Positions 27,244 to 38,800 of a stretch of DNA of 64,000 bases are shown here, one piece after another. The DNA lies in assembly GCA_963711465.1 (NCBI GenBank), contig CAVQEG010000001.1, forward strand, positions 2,356,001 to 2,420,000, written 5' to 3'. This DNA is from CAVQEG01 sp963711465 (GTDB taxonomy: Bacteria > Bacteroidota > Ignavibacteria > OLB7). The first letter of the stretch is position 1. Each line of letters starts with the position of its first letter. A program made the translations under genes and the position numbers. Below the pieces are notes generated by a model, which was not told the origin of the DNA, searched no databases, and was given only the letters and a program-made list of their open reading frames with translations.

Positions 27244-28980
27244 TTATGCACCCTCCTTGTTGGCTCGAGCCATTGCGTTGATGGCGCGTTCATAGTCGCG
27301 CTCGAATTCCACCGGCTCGTAGGCGTACGCCTCCTCGGTCACCACCGGCGTCTCATCGAAATTGTGTGTCATCGGCGGCGACTGCGTCTGCCACTCGAGC
27401 CCCGTCGCCCGCCATGGATTTGGTCCCGCAGCGGGTGCGAACTTCAGCGACCAGGCGAAGTAGAACAGCGGCATCAGGTAGCCGATGCCGAGTACCGACG
27501 CGCCGGCGCTGGAGAGCACGTGCAGAACCTGGAACTCAGCCGGGTAGACGTGGTAGCGCCGCGGCATCCCCATGTAGCCGAGGATGAACTGCGGGAAGAA
27601 CGTGAGGTTGAACCCGACGAAGATCAGCAGCGCGGAGAGCTTGCCCCACCCTTCGGGATACATGCGCCCGGAAATCTTCGGCCACCAGAAGTGGATGCCG
27701 GCCAGGTAGGCCATCACCGCACCGCCGACCATGATGTAGTGGAAGTGTGCCACGACGAAGTACGTGTCGTGCACGTGGACGTCGACGGCGGCCGCGCCGA
27801 GGAACAGTCCGGTCAGACCACCGATCATGAACAGGCCCATGAAGCCGATCGCGTAGATCATGGGCGTGTGGTAGGTGATCGTTCCCTTGTAGAGCGTCGC
27901 CGCCCAGTTGAACACCTTGATTGCCGACGGAATCGCCACGAGGAATGTCAGGAAGGAGAACACCATGCCGGCGTAGATCGACTGACCGCTGGTGAACATG
28001 TGGTGTCCCCAGACGAGGAAGCCGATGACGGCGATCGCCAGCGAGGAGAAGGCGATGAAGCTGTAGCCGAAGATGCGCCGCCGCGAGAAGCAGGCAATCA
28101 CCTCCGATATCACGCCGAACCCGGGTAAGATCATGATGTAGACCGCCGGGTGGGAGTAGAACCAGAACAGGTGCTGGTAGAGAATCGGATCGCCGCCCAG
28201 GGCCGGGTCGAAGATGCCGACGCCGAAGACGCGCTCGATGGCGATCAGCAGCACGGCAATGGCGACCACCGGCGTGCCGAGCACCATGATCAGAGCCGTG
28301 GCGTAGTGGGCCCAGACGAACAGCGGCAGCCGGTTCCACGTCAGCCCCGGCGCGCGCATCTTGTGGATCGTCACGATGAAGTTCAGTCCGGTAAGGATCG
28401 AACTGAACCCTGTGATGAATATGCCGAGCCCACCGAGCAGCACGGGAGATTTGGAGAACGACGTCGAGAACGGCGGGTAGATGGTCCAGCCGGTGTCGAT
28501 GCCGCCCATGAGGATCACCGTGAGCGTGAAAATCGCGCCGATGACGTAGATGTACCAGCTGATCAGGTTCAGCCGCGGGAAGGCCATGTCCCTGGCTCCG
28601 ATCATGATCGGAATCAGGAAGTTGCCCAGCACCGCGGGAATCGACGGGATGAGGAAGAAGAAGATCATCACGATGCCATGCATCGTGAAGAGCTGGTTGT
28701 ACGTATCGGAGCTGACGAGATCACCCTGCGGCGTCAGCAGTTCCAGCCGGATGAGTCCGGCATAGGTACCACCGATCATGAACATGAACGTGATCGAGAC
28801 GAGGTAGAGGATCCCGATACGCTTGTGATCGACGGTCGTCAGCCACGACTTGAGCGAATAGCCGTTGTTCAGGTAGTGATGCTTCGGCATCTCGTACTGG
28901 CCTTCGGCGACCACCGCGGGGGTCGCGAGCGAACCGCCATACCGGGCCTCGCTGCGTCGTTCGGTCGTTGTCGTATCCAT
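27244..28980 (-). CDS. ctaD: Cytochrome c oxidase subunit I, A2-type haem-copper oxidase
   Basis: The product has 578 residues and about twelve membrane helices; it holds haem a and the haem a3-CuB site. Visible signatures are the low-spin haem His in LFTMHGIVMIFFF, the CuB/Tyr crosslink region WFYSHPAVYIMILPGFG, the CuB His pair in VWGHHMFTSG, and the haem a3/a ligand block HDTYFVVAHFHYIMVGG. The proton-pathway Glu of A1 oxidases (HPEVY) is absent and replaced by YSHPAVY, the hallmark of A2 enzymes such as the Rhodothermus caa3 oxidase. The ATG at 28980 overlaps the ctaC stop by one base (TGATG); a GTG one codon upstream is less likely. It reduces O2 to water and pumps protons. Confidence 0.96.
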   Translation of the reverse strand: MDTTTTERRSEARYGGSLATPAVVAEGQYEMPKHHYLNNGYSLKSWLTTVDHKRIGILYLVSITFMFMIGGTYAGLIRLELLTPQGDLVSSDTYNQLFTMHGIVMIFFFLIPSIPAVLGNFLIPIMIGARDMAFPRLNLISWYIYVIGAIFTLTVILMGGIDTGWTIYPPFSTSFSKSPVLLGGLGIFITGFSSILTGLNFIVTIHKMRAPGLTWNRLPLFVWAHYATALIMVLGTPVVAIAVLLIAIERVFGVGIFDPALGGDPILYQHLFWFYSHPAVYIMILPGFGVISEVIACFSRRRIFGYSFIAFSSLAIAVIGFLVWGHHMFTSGQSIYAGMVFSFLTFLVAIPSAIKVFNWAATLYKGTITYHTPMIYAIGFMGLFMIGGLTGLFLGAAAVDVHVHDTYFVVAHFHYIMVGGAVMAYLAGIHFWWPKISGRMYPEGWGKLSALLIFVGFNLTFFPQFILGYMGMPRRYHVYPAEFQVLHVLSSAGASVLGIGYLMPLFYFAWSLKFAPAAGPNPWRATGLEWQTQSPPMTHNFDETPVVTEEAYAYEPVEFERDYERAINAMARANKEGA

Positions 28981-29930
28981 CACTTGGTTCCTTGCGTTGA
29001 ATTGCTGCCGCCCAGGGATTTCACGTACGTGATGAGCTGGATGATCTGTTCCTCGCTCAGCTGCCCGGAGAACGTGGGCATGATCGTCGGGTACCCGCGC
29101 ACCACCTTCGCGCGCGGATTGAGAATCGATTCACGGATGTAGTCGTCGTCGGCGACGATCTTCTCGCCGGTCTGCAGCACCACTTCATGTCCGTAGACAC
29201 CGACCAGCGACGGAGCGCGACCGCCGCCTCCCGCCACGTGGCAGGTGCTGCAGCCGTTGGCGGTGAACAGCTGTTCACCGGTCGAGGCTGGCGTCGCACC
29301 GCCCTTGACGCCCCGGAGCCACGCCTCGTAGTCCTCGGGCTTCATCACCACCACCTGCCCGACCATCCCGGAGTGCTCGGTACCGCAGTACTCGGCGCAG
29401 AACAGGTGGTAGGTACCCGGTTTGGTCGCCTCGAACCACTGTTCGGTATAGCGTCCCGGCAGCACGTCCTTCTTCGTCCGGAACGCCGGGATGTACAGCG
29501 AGTGGATCACATCCTGGGAGATCATCTTCAGGCGGATCTTTCGACCGGTCGGCACGTGGAGCTCGTTGATCTCGCTCGGGCCCTCCGGATTCTGAAACTT
29601 CCACATCCACTGCTTGCCCACGACGTAGATCGTCGACGCATCCGGCGGCACGCGGTAGGTGTTGAAGAAGACATTGGTCGACCAGACGAAGATCACCATC
29701 ACGATCGCCAGCGGGACACCGATCCAGATCGCCTCGATCGTCCGGTTGACCCCCGGCGGATTGAGGCGATTCACCTTCGTCCCACGACGGTAGCGGATCG
29801 CCAGGATCGCAATCGCCAGGTAGATCGCCAGCGTGAAGAAGGCCGAGATGGCGAGGATGAACCAGTAGAGTCCATCGATCTTCGACGCCAAGGTCGATGC
29901 CTGTTCAGGGAACAATCGGAAATCCCACAT
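28980..29930 (-). CDS. ctaC: caa3 oxidase subunit II fused to cytochrome c
   Basis: The product has 316 residues. Two N-terminal helices (LYWFILAISAFFTLAIYLAI, IWIGVPLAIVMVIFVWSTNV) are followed by the periplasmic CuA cupredoxin domain. CuA ligands are visible as the C-x3-C-x3-H-type motif FCAEYCGTEHSGM, with the aromatic electron-entry stretch GKQWMWKFQNPEG. The C-terminal 95 residues are a fused monohaem cytochrome c: NGCSTCHVAGGGGRAPSL with a distal Met probably in YPTIMPTFSGQLS. The fusion defines a caa3 (not aa3) oxidase. The start was set at MWDFRLFPEQ (29930), since the upstream extension is Arg-rich. It follows the SCO1 gene by about 100 nt. Confidence 0.95.
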   Translation of the reverse strand: MWDFRLFPEQASTLASKIDGLYWFILAISAFFTLAIYLAIAILAIRYRRGTKVNRLNPPGVNRTIEAIWIGVPLAIVMVIFVWSTNVFFNTYRVPPDASTIYVVGKQWMWKFQNPEGPSEINELHVPTGRKIRLKMISQDVIHSLYIPAFRTKKDVLPGRYTEQWFEATKPGTYHLFCAEYCGTEHSGMVGQVVVMKPEDYEAWLRGVKGGATPASTGEQLFTANGCSTCHVAGGGGRAPSLVGVYGHEVVLQTGEKIVADDDYIRESILNPRAKVVRGYPTIMPTFSGQLSEEQIIQLITYVKSLGGSNSTQGTK

Positions 29931-30032
29931 AACCGTAGTTGAGTGCTGTACGAAGAGGCGACGACGGGGCCGGGACGCCCGCGGCCGCCTCACGGAGATG
30001 TCGTTGCTGCGTTGCTGACGCCGAAGCGCGTG

Positions 30033-30902
30033 TTATGCAGTGGCCTCGCGCTGCTTCTTGCGATCGCGGCGAAGCCAGAAAATCATGAAACCGCCGAGCA
30101 GGCCGATCGTCGCCACACCGGCCAGCTGCAGCACCCGCATCACCACCAGTCCGTAGCTGCCGCTCTTGGGATCGTACTGGTAGCAGAGGTAGACGATCGC
30201 GTTCGTGGGCGACCCGATCTGCCCCTTGGCCGCCTCGATGAGCGCGTACTTGACGTCCTTCGGCGAGTAGTCGATTCCGTAGAAGTAGTGCGAGAGCACC
30301 CCCTTCTTCGTCGACACCATGATCGCGCTGGCGTGTGCGTAGGTGCCGGTCTTCGGATCGTACGTGTAGTGGAAGCCGACCGCGTCGGCCAGCTTCTTGA
30401 TCGTCGCGGTGTCCGGCGTCGTCAGAAAGTGCCAGCCCTTCTGCGCCAGCCCGTTGCGACCATACTGCTCGACGTAGTTCTTCTTCTTCTTCTTCGCCAG
30501 CTCCGGCGTGTCGCCCGGATTGATGCTCACGGTGACCACCTGGTAGTCATCGCCCATGTCGAAGTCGACGAACTTGGCGCACTTGACCAGCCCGTTGAAC
30601 ACCTGCGTGCAGAGCATCGGGCATTCGTAGTAGGCCAGGATCAGGATCACCGGCTTGTCGCCCCAGTAGTCGCCGAGCTTCACCTCCTTGCCCGACTCGT
30701 CGCGGAAGGTCAGATCGAGCGGAATCTGCGACTGGAGCATCTGGTCGATCCGCACGCTGGTGATCGCCTTCGACGGCGGCTGGTCCAGATGCGGCTTGTC
30801 GGGATTGCCGGCGAACTGTGCGTGCAGACCGTTGCTCAACGGACCGAGCGCGAGCATCATCAGCGTGCCAAGTGCCAACGCGGTGCGCGTGACGGAATTC
30901 AT
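30033..30902 (-). CDS. SCO1/SenC-family copper chaperone
   Basis: The product has 289 residues. An N-terminal signal/anchor (TALALGTLMMLALGPLSNG) is followed by a thioredoxin-like domain with the SCO copper-binding motif CPMLC (YYECPMLCTQVFNG), the family's TVSINPGDTPELA block and the distal His region in TYAHASAIMVS. A second hydrophobic helix near the C-terminus (GVATIGLLGGFMIFWL) is followed by a basic tail, so it is likely fixed in the membrane facing the periplasm. SCO proteins deliver copper to, or reduce, the CuA site of subunit II, which is the next gene. The start at MNSVTRTALALG (30902) is the best signal-peptide start; Mets lie just upstream. Confidence 0.93.
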   Translation of the reverse strand: MNSVTRTALALGTLMMLALGPLSNGLHAQFAGNPDKPHLDQPPSKAITSVRIDQMLQSQIPLDLTFRDESGKEVKLGDYWGDKPVILILAYYECPMLCTQVFNGLVKCAKFVDFDMGDDYQVVTVSINPGDTPELAKKKKKNYVEQYGRNGLAQKGWHFLTTPDTATIKKLADAVGFHYTYDPKTGTYAHASAIMVSTKKGVLSHYFYGIDYSPKDVKYALIEAAKGQIGSPTNAIVYLCYQYDPKSGSYGLVVMRVLQLAGVATIGLLGGFMIFWLRRDRKKQREATA

Positions 30903-31017
30903 CATGATCATCACCTGCTCACTGTGCATGGTAGACTGGCACCGTCGGCCGACCCGCTCGTCGAACGCGTCGACGGCGGCGATGCAGAAATTCGATTTGC
31001 CCGCAGCAGCGACGCTC

Positions 31018-31602
31018 CTACGGCGCCGAGCCGCCGGAGCCGCTCGTGTCCGGTGCCGACGCGCTGCTGCTCGACTCGCCCTGCGTGGCCGGCGACGCCT
31101 CGGCGGCCGCCTGCGACTCGCTGCCCGATGCCGCCTGCCCGGTGTCGGAGCCCCCCGGCTTCGGTCCCAGCGTGTCCAGCCGCGAGCTGATCACCTCGAG
31201 CGCGACGTCGACCGGAATCTTCGCGATTCCCTTCTGCTCATCGACCCACGCATAGGAGTCGAGCACGGAGTCCTCCATCTGACGGAAGTTCGCCAGCGTG
31301 TACCGCGGGGAGATCAGCAGCGTGTCGCTGCGAACCGCGACCGGCGGCGGACCTGCCGGCGACGGCTCGGTGTCCGAGGCCTTGGCGCGGTTCTCCAGGA
31401 TGTTGAACATCCCCCACAGTCCGAACTGCACCGCCACGGTGACGACCACCAGCGTGATGACGAACTGCCAGATACCGCGGAAGCTGATATCGCGGTACTC
31501 GTGGTCATGTCCGTGCGGCGGGATATGCGTTCCCTGCGGAGCGGACTTCGGCAGATGGACGTCTCCGGCGTCGCTCGGGCGACTCTCGTGATTCTTGCTC
31601 AT
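31018..31602 (-). CDS. Single-pass membrane protein between actF and SCO1, function unknown
   Basis: The product has 194 residues. Order: a His-rich cytoplasmic-type N-terminus (HIPPHGHDHEYRD), one membrane helix (GIWQFVITLVVVTVAVQFGL), a small conserved-looking domain (DTLLISPRYTLANFRQMEDS, YAWVDEQKGIAKIPVDVALE) and a low-complexity Ser/Ala/Gly tail of about 50 residues. The segment WVDEQKGIAKIPVDVAL resembles a motif found in small proteins next to SCO1 and alternative complex III genes in related bacteria. It may be an accessory subunit or assembly factor of complex III or the oxidase, but I cannot assign a named family. Spacing is 60 nt from actF and 116 nt to the SCO1 gene. Confidence 0.75.
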   Translation of the reverse strand: MSKNHESRPSDAGDVHLPKSAPQGTHIPPHGHDHEYRDISFRGIWQFVITLVVVTVAVQFGLWGMFNILENRAKASDTEPSPAGPPPVAVRSDTLLISPRYTLANFRQMEDSVLDSYAWVDEQKGIAKIPVDVALEVISSRLDTLGPKPGGSDTGQAASGSESQAAAEASPATQGESSSSASAPDTSGSGGSAP

Positions 31603-31661
31603 GATTCTGTTCGGTTGAACAACTGACCGTCAGCACGGCTGCATCGTGGGCGATTGGGGAA

Positions 31662-32927
31662 TCATCGGGCGGGTCCGACGATCGGACCTGCGACCGGACC
31701 GGTGGCGCTGCCGCCGGAGATTTCTGGTCCCGGCGCTTCCTTCGCATCCATTTTGGCGAACGTTTCGGCGAAGCGCGGGTCGGCCTGATTGAGCAGTCCC
31801 CGTCGTCCCAGCTGGGTGAAGTACCACCACATGAACACGCCGCCGACGCCGAGCAGTGCGGCGAGGTCGAGCCAGTGGATGACGAAGTGCGTGTGGTTGA
31901 ACGAGGGGGCGATATCCCAGAAGATGTCGACGACGCGCATGATCATCACGCCCCAGGCGATCGTCGCAAGCCGACCGTAGCGACGCTTGAACTTGCGGGA
32001 GAGCAGCAGCAGGAAGGGGCCGGCGAAGTGGAAGAGGATCAGCGCCAGGCCGACGTATTCCCACCCTCCGCTCTGGCGGTGGATGAACCACGGTGCCTCG
32101 TCGGAGATGTTGCCCGCCCAGATGATCAGGTACTGCACGAACGAGACGTACGACCAGACGATGATGAAGCCGAACATCAGGTTGCCGAGGTCGTGCACCA
32201 CCTGCGGACGCGGCCGCACGAGCGAGGCGAGCGGCTCGACTTTCGAGAAGCGGATCACCAGCAGCGTCGCCATGGTGATGGCCGAGAGGGCGAATCCGAC
32301 CATGACGATACCGCCGAACATGGTGCTGTACCACTCCGGTTCGAGCGACATCATCCAGTCAATGGAGGCGAACGTGCCGGTGACCATCAGCACGACCAGG
32401 CCAGCTCCGGAGAAGTTCTGCATCCGCCCGATGAGCGTGATGTCACCGGTCTCTTCCAGTCGGCGATCGTAGACGACCAGCCGCCACGACCAGAAGATCC
32501 AGAGGGCGAAGTAGCCGATGGCGCGGGCAAGGAAGAACGGCAGGTTCAGGTAGGCCTCCTTGCGGGCGAGGATCTCGCTGTGGGCCATGGCGCCTTCGCG
32601 CAGCCACGGGAAGAGATCAGGCAGGCCGAAGAGGATGGGCACGAACGCGATGAGCATCAGCAGCAGCGTCGAGGGGTGCATCGCCGCCAGGAGGATTCGC
32701 CGGGCGGTGAATCCCCAGGCGCCGCCGGTGAGCACATGGATCATGTAGAATCCCTGTGCGCCGAGGGCGATGCCGAGGAAGAAGGTGTACCCGAAGAGGT
32801 AGGAGCGGAAGAACTGCTCCTTCTCGAGGACCAGTCCGGCGATCAGCGCCACGACGCCGATCGCCCCGGCGATGATCGCACGGGTTCGGTACGTGGCGAG
32901 AATCGGACGCAGCTGTTCGTTGATCAT
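31662..32927 (-). CDS. actF: Alternative complex III subunit ActF (quinol:cytochrome c oxidoreductase membrane subunit)
   Basis: The product has 421 residues and about ten membrane helices, related to ActC/NrfD-type quinone-binding subunits. It begins MINEQLRPILATYRTRAIIA. Recognisable stretches are GFTARRILLAAMHPSTLLLM, FWSWRLVVYDRRLEETGD and the C-terminal GGVFMWWYFTQLGRRGLLNQ. Its start overlaps the actE stop as ATGA (32924-32927). In alternative complex III, ActC and ActF form the membrane core; ActC is the main quinol site and ActF is thought to help in proton handling. Confidence 0.9.
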   Translation of the reverse strand: MINEQLRPILATYRTRAIIAGAIGVVALIAGLVLEKEQFFRSYLFGYTFFLGIALGAQGFYMIHVLTGGAWGFTARRILLAAMHPSTLLLMLIAFVPILFGLPDLFPWLREGAMAHSEILARKEAYLNLPFFLARAIGYFALWIFWSWRLVVYDRRLEETGDITLIGRMQNFSGAGLVVLMVTGTFASIDWMMSLEPEWYSTMFGGIVMVGFALSAITMATLLVIRFSKVEPLASLVRPRPQVVHDLGNLMFGFIIVWSYVSFVQYLIIWAGNISDEAPWFIHRQSGGWEYVGLALILFHFAGPFLLLLSRKFKRRYGRLATIAWGVMIMRVVDIFWDIAPSFNHTHFVIHWLDLAALLGVGGVFMWWYFTQLGRRGLLNQADPRFAETFAKMDAKEAPGPEISGGSATGPVAGPIVGPAR

Positions 32928-33778
32928 TGGTTCGTGTCTGCTTCTGCAGTCGTTGTCAGGTGTTGCCGCTGCTCGGGCGAGAGCACGTCGACGGGAGCAT
33001 TGAAGCTGTACTGCAGCGTTCGGATGTAGGCGATGATCGCCCAGCGATCTTCCGGCGCCACGCGACTGGAATAGCTGTACATCACGCCGAATCCGTTGGT
33101 GATCACGTCGAAGAGGTAGCCGGCGGGTGCGTTGCGCAGGTGGGGATCGTAGTACGACGGCGGATGTTTGAATCCGCGCTGGACGATCATGCCGTTGCCC
33201 AGACCCGTGCGGCCGTGACAGGGCGAGCAGTAGATGTTGAACTTCTCACGACCGCGCAGCAGGACCTGGCGCGTGACCTGCATCGGGATGTTGCGCACGT
33301 AGCGATCCATCCCCGGCTCGAGCACCACGTCGTTCGGCAGGTCGACGCCGTAGCGCGGACGCACCGACCCGGCCGCCGGCACCTGTGCCGACTCGCCTTC
33401 TGCGTTCAGCGGCTCCTTCGAGCGCATCATCCACTCCGGCTTCTGCAGGTACTCGCGCCGCAGCGCCGAGGGGCCCTCGAAGTTCGGATCGACATTCTCC
33501 CCGCCGCGCTCGATGATCGCACCGGGAGCGACGAGCTTGCCGGTGTAGAAGGCGGGATCGAGCCGCAGATGGCCCCGCGCCACCGTACCCTCCACCAGCG
33601 GCCGCGCCGACTGACTGTCCGGGTAGAATGGGTTCGCCTCGAACACATTGAACCGAGGCTGATCGTGCATGTCGTTGCGGCATCCGCCGGCAGCCAGGCC
33701 GAGGATGAGCACCAGCACCGCCGCCAGCGGGGCGATCGGACGGGTCCTTGTGAACGGCACGTTGTAGTTCATCGACAT
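32924..33778 (-). CDS. actE: Alternative complex III subunit ActE, monohaem cytochrome c lipoprotein
   Basis: The product has 284 residues. A signal ends in a lipobox-like AAGGC (LILGLAAGGCRND), so it is anchored by lipid. A single CxxCH haem c site is present: FNIYCSPCHGRTGLGNG, with a likely distal Met ligand in GFGVMYSYSSRV. The C-terminal WAIIAYIRTLQYSFNAP is the usual ending of ActE-type cytochromes. It shuttles electrons within alternative complex III towards the caa3 oxidase. It lies 58 nt after actD and is ATGA-coupled to actF. Confidence 0.93.
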   Translation of the reverse strand: MSMNYNVPFTRTRPIAPLAAVLVLILGLAAGGCRNDMHDQPRFNVFEANPFYPDSQSARPLVEGTVARGHLRLDPAFYTGKLVAPGAIIERGGENVDPNFEGPSALRREYLQKPEWMMRSKEPLNAEGESAQVPAAGSVRPRYGVDLPNDVVLEPGMDRYVRNIPMQVTRQVLLRGREKFNIYCSPCHGRTGLGNGMIVQRGFKHPPSYYDPHLRNAPAGYLFDVITNGFGVMYSYSSRVAPEDRWAIIAYIRTLQYSFNAPVDVLSPEQRQHLTTTAEADTNQ

Positions 33779-33836
33779 AGTTGGTACGGCTTCCTTGACG
33801 GTCTGAGGAAATCGCGGAATCGGGACGCGCTGCGGC

Positions 33837-34385
33837 CTACGGCTCGACGTCCATCACGGCCTCGGCTCCGAGCTGCGAGAGGAACTCGGTGGTCGCCGAC
33901 TGATCGAACTTCGGATCGGTCGCTTCGATGCAGAGATAGAATCGATCGCGACTGGCGAACTGGAAGCGTCGGACGTTGAAGACCGGATGGTACGGCTGCG
34001 GCAGACCGTTGCGGATGATCATGCCGAACACGGCGGCGAACGCCGAGAAGAGGATCATCAGCTCGAAGGTGATCGGCACGAAGTACGGCACCGAGTTGTA
34101 CGGCCGTCCTCCCACGTTGAGCGGAAAGTCGACGGCCGACGTCCAGAACTGCATCAGGTAGCCGGTGAGCGCACCGGTCACGCCGCCGCAGAAGATCACC
34201 CACGGCATGCGGGTCTTCGGAAATCCGACCGCCTCGGAGAGACCCTCCACCGGCATCGGCGAGTAGGCCTCCATGCAGGTGTACCCCTCGCTGCGCGCCG
34301 CGTGCGCCGCGTTGAGCACCCCGTCCGGGTCATGGAATTCCGCCATCACTCCGAAGAGCGGCGGGTTCGACGTTGTCTCGTGCAT
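33837..34385 (-). CDS. actD: Alternative complex III subunit ActD
   Basis: The product has 182 residues with two central helices (MPWVIFCGGVTGALTGYLMQ, VPITFELMILFSAFAAVFGM). The ActD/DUF3341 signature is clear: PPLFGVMAEFHDPDGVLNAA, YSPMPVEGLSEAVGF, DFPLNVGGRP and the C-terminal FYLCIEATDPKFD. The start at MHETTSNPPL (34385) was chosen; the longer frame back to 34502 overlaps the end of actC and lacks homology. ActD is a small membrane subunit of alternative complex III, conserved between ActC and ActE. Confidence 0.93.
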   Translation of the reverse strand: MHETTSNPPLFGVMAEFHDPDGVLNAAHAARSEGYTCMEAYSPMPVEGLSEAVGFPKTRMPWVIFCGGVTGALTGYLMQFWTSAVDFPLNVGGRPYNSVPYFVPITFELMILFSAFAAVFGMIIRNGLPQPYHPVFNVRRFQFASRDRFYLCIEATDPKFDQSATTEFLSQLGAEAVMDVEP

Positions 34386-34443
34386 GATTTGATGTAAGTC
34401 GGGATTGTCAATCTCCCTCTCCCCCTCGCCTGCCTGCCGCTCC

Positions 34444-35873
<1,430 letters not shown>

Positions 35874-35874
<1 letters not shown>

Positions 35875-38800
35875 CAGTGGACTTCTCCAGTGGACTGTTC
35901 GCTCCGCGGTGCATCCAGACGCGGATTCGGATTCATCACACGACCGAGGTAGCTCGTCCGCGGCTCGGTGTTGAGTTCGGTCAGAATCTGGTAGTTGCGA
36001 CGCGCGGCCTTCAGCTTCGAGACACGACTCTCCTTGTCGTTGATGTCGCCGAAGACGATCGCGTCGGTCGGGCAGACGGCCTGGCAGGCGGTGTCGATTT
36101 CGCCGTCGCGGATCTTGCGTCCCTGCACCTTGGCGTCGATGCGCGCGTGGCTGATGCGCTGCACACAGTAGGTGCACTTCTCCATCACGCCCCGGCTGCG
36201 GATCGTCACATCGGGGTTCTTCGCCATCTTCTCCGGCGTCAACTCCTCGTACGAGTTGTAGTTGAGGAAATTGAACCGGCGAACCTTGTACGGGCAGTTG
36301 TTGGAGCAGTAGCGCGTGCCGATGCAGCGGTTGTACACCATGTCGTTGAGCCCTTCGGCGTCGTGGACGGTCGCATTGACCGGACAGACGACCTCGCACG
36401 GGGCCTTCTCACAGTGCATGCAGGGAACCGGCTGGAAGGCGGCCTGCGCCTCGTCGATGCCGCCGCTGTAGTAGCGGTCGACACGGATCCAGTGCATCTC
36501 GCGGCCTATCAGCACCTGCTCCTTGCCCACCACCGGAATGTTGTTCTCCGCCTGACAGGCGATCGTGCAGGCGCCGCAACCCATGCAGGCGTTGAGATCG
36601 AGCGTCATGCCCCAGGCGTAGCCGTTGTACTCGTACTCGGCGTACAGCGACGCGCGCGCCTCATGTCCCGGCGCCTCCCCGTCCTCGGCTTCGTGCAGCG
36701 TCGGGTTGCTGACGTACTCCGCAAGCGTTCCCACGCGAATCAGATCGCGGTTCTCCATGCTCGCGTGCATCTGCGTGTTGGCGATCTCCATCGAGTCGCC
36801 CGTCGGCCGCATCTTCAGACCGCTTCCGAACCACGGCGCGTCGCTCGTGCGGAGCTTGTAGGCGTTGTAGCCGATGCCGTCGCCCACACGACCGGCACGC
36901 GTGCGTCCCCAGCCGAGCAGTACCGTCACCGAGTCGTTCGGATGTCCCGGAACGATCCACGCCGGCGCAGTGATCGTCCGACCGTTGAACTCGAGCTCGA
37001 CGACGTCGCCGTTGTCGACGTCGTTCTGCTCGGCCGTCTTCGGACTCATCTGCGCGACGTTGTCCCAGGTGATCTTCGTCATCGGCTGCGGCAGCTCCAC
37101 CAGCCAGCCGTTGTTGGCGAAGCGCCCGTCCCACAACCGCGGATCGGGACGGAAGACGATCTCGAGTCCCGAGTCGCCGCCCGCCGCCATCGGCGGGATC
37201 GCCGCGTTGCCCGTGCCGACCGCGGTCGTATCGGCCATCGGAGCCGTGGCACCGGAATCCTCCACAGCCGTGCCCGCTGCTACCGCACCGGCGACGAGCG
37301 TGTCGGACGTTGCCGTCGCACCACCGGTCGTCGCCGGAGATGTCGCAGTGGCCGTACCCCGAAGCGGGCGCGAACCCGGTGCGGCCGTCTTCAGCGGCAT
37401 CACGCCGTCGTGCAGCGCCTTCTCCCAGGTCGACTCGAAGTCGACGCCCGAGGCGCGTGTCTTCCAGTACTTCTGAATCAGATCGTGATCGCTCGCCGAC
37501 TTGTTGCCCAGCATCGCGGCAACCAGCTGGTGCGGCGTCCTGGTGGCATACAGCGGGGCGATGAGCGGCTGAATGATCGTCGAGGTTCCGTCGAACGCCC
37601 GTGCGTCGCTCCAGCTTTCCAGCGAGTGCGACATCGGCACGAACCAGTCGGAGCGGAACGCGGTCTCATCGCGGAAGAGACCCATGTAGACACGGGTGGC
37701 GACCTTCTGGTCGTAGAGCTTCTGGAATTCGAGATCGGCCGGGGCGGTGTAGACCGGATTGACGCCGATGGTGACCAGCACCTTCACCTGGCCGTTGTCC
37801 ATTTCACGCGCGAGCTCGCGCAGCGACGCGGTGTGCTCGGTTGCCGAGGCCTCGACCGCATCGATGTAGCGGACCGTTTTGCCGTCGTTGCCAAGCGCGC
37901 TGTTGATCGCGTGGACGATGCGGTGCACCGAGGCGGGCTGGGTGCGACCGGCGAGCACGATGCTGCGGCCGCGGCTGGCCTTCAGGTCATCGACGACGGC
38001 GGCAACCCACTGGCGGCTGGCGTCGTCCGGCGGCGCGGGCGCGTCGGCACCGGCGATACCGAGACCGGCGGCGACCATGCGGGCGAAGCCCTCGATCTGC
38101 GCCGCGCGTGCGGCGAGCCGGTGATCGGACATCGCACCTGTGTTCGAGAAGTTGCTCTCGACCGTGTAGAGCCGATTCATGTCCGGCTCCTTGACGTCAC
38201 CGACGATGCGGCGCCGATCCATGAAGTCACGGGCGTAGCGGACGCTGCCCGGCATATCCATCATGAAGTCGGCATCGAGCGACAGCACGGTATCGGCCGA
38301 GGCGAAGTCATAGATGGCATCGACCGGGCGATTGAACGCTTCGCGAAGGGCCGCGCGGGCACCGTCGATGGAGGTCGCCTCGTAGCTGTACCACTTCGCC
38401 TCGGGGAACGTTGCGAGCACCTCCTCCATCTGAGCGGCGAAGGTGGGCGAGGTGACGGTATCGGTGAGAATTCTGAGTCCCGCGCCGCGACTGGCGATCT
38501 GCCCTTCCATGAGGGCCGAGAATTCGTTCGAGAAGTGTTCCCAGCTGGATTCGCGGTCCCGATTGTAGGTCAGCGCCGCGCGATCCGGATCGTAGAGGGT
38601 GAGCACTTCGGCCTGGGTGAACACATCGGTGGCACCAAGACTTGCGGGGTGATCGGGATTGCCCTCGATCTTCGTCGGCCGTCCCATGTGGCTTTCGACG
38701 AGCACACCGGTGGCGTACCCGTTGAGCGTGGTGGCGGTGGCGAAGAAGAGCGGGCGGCCGGGGACGAGCTCTTCGGGCTGCTTGACGTAGGGAACGATCT

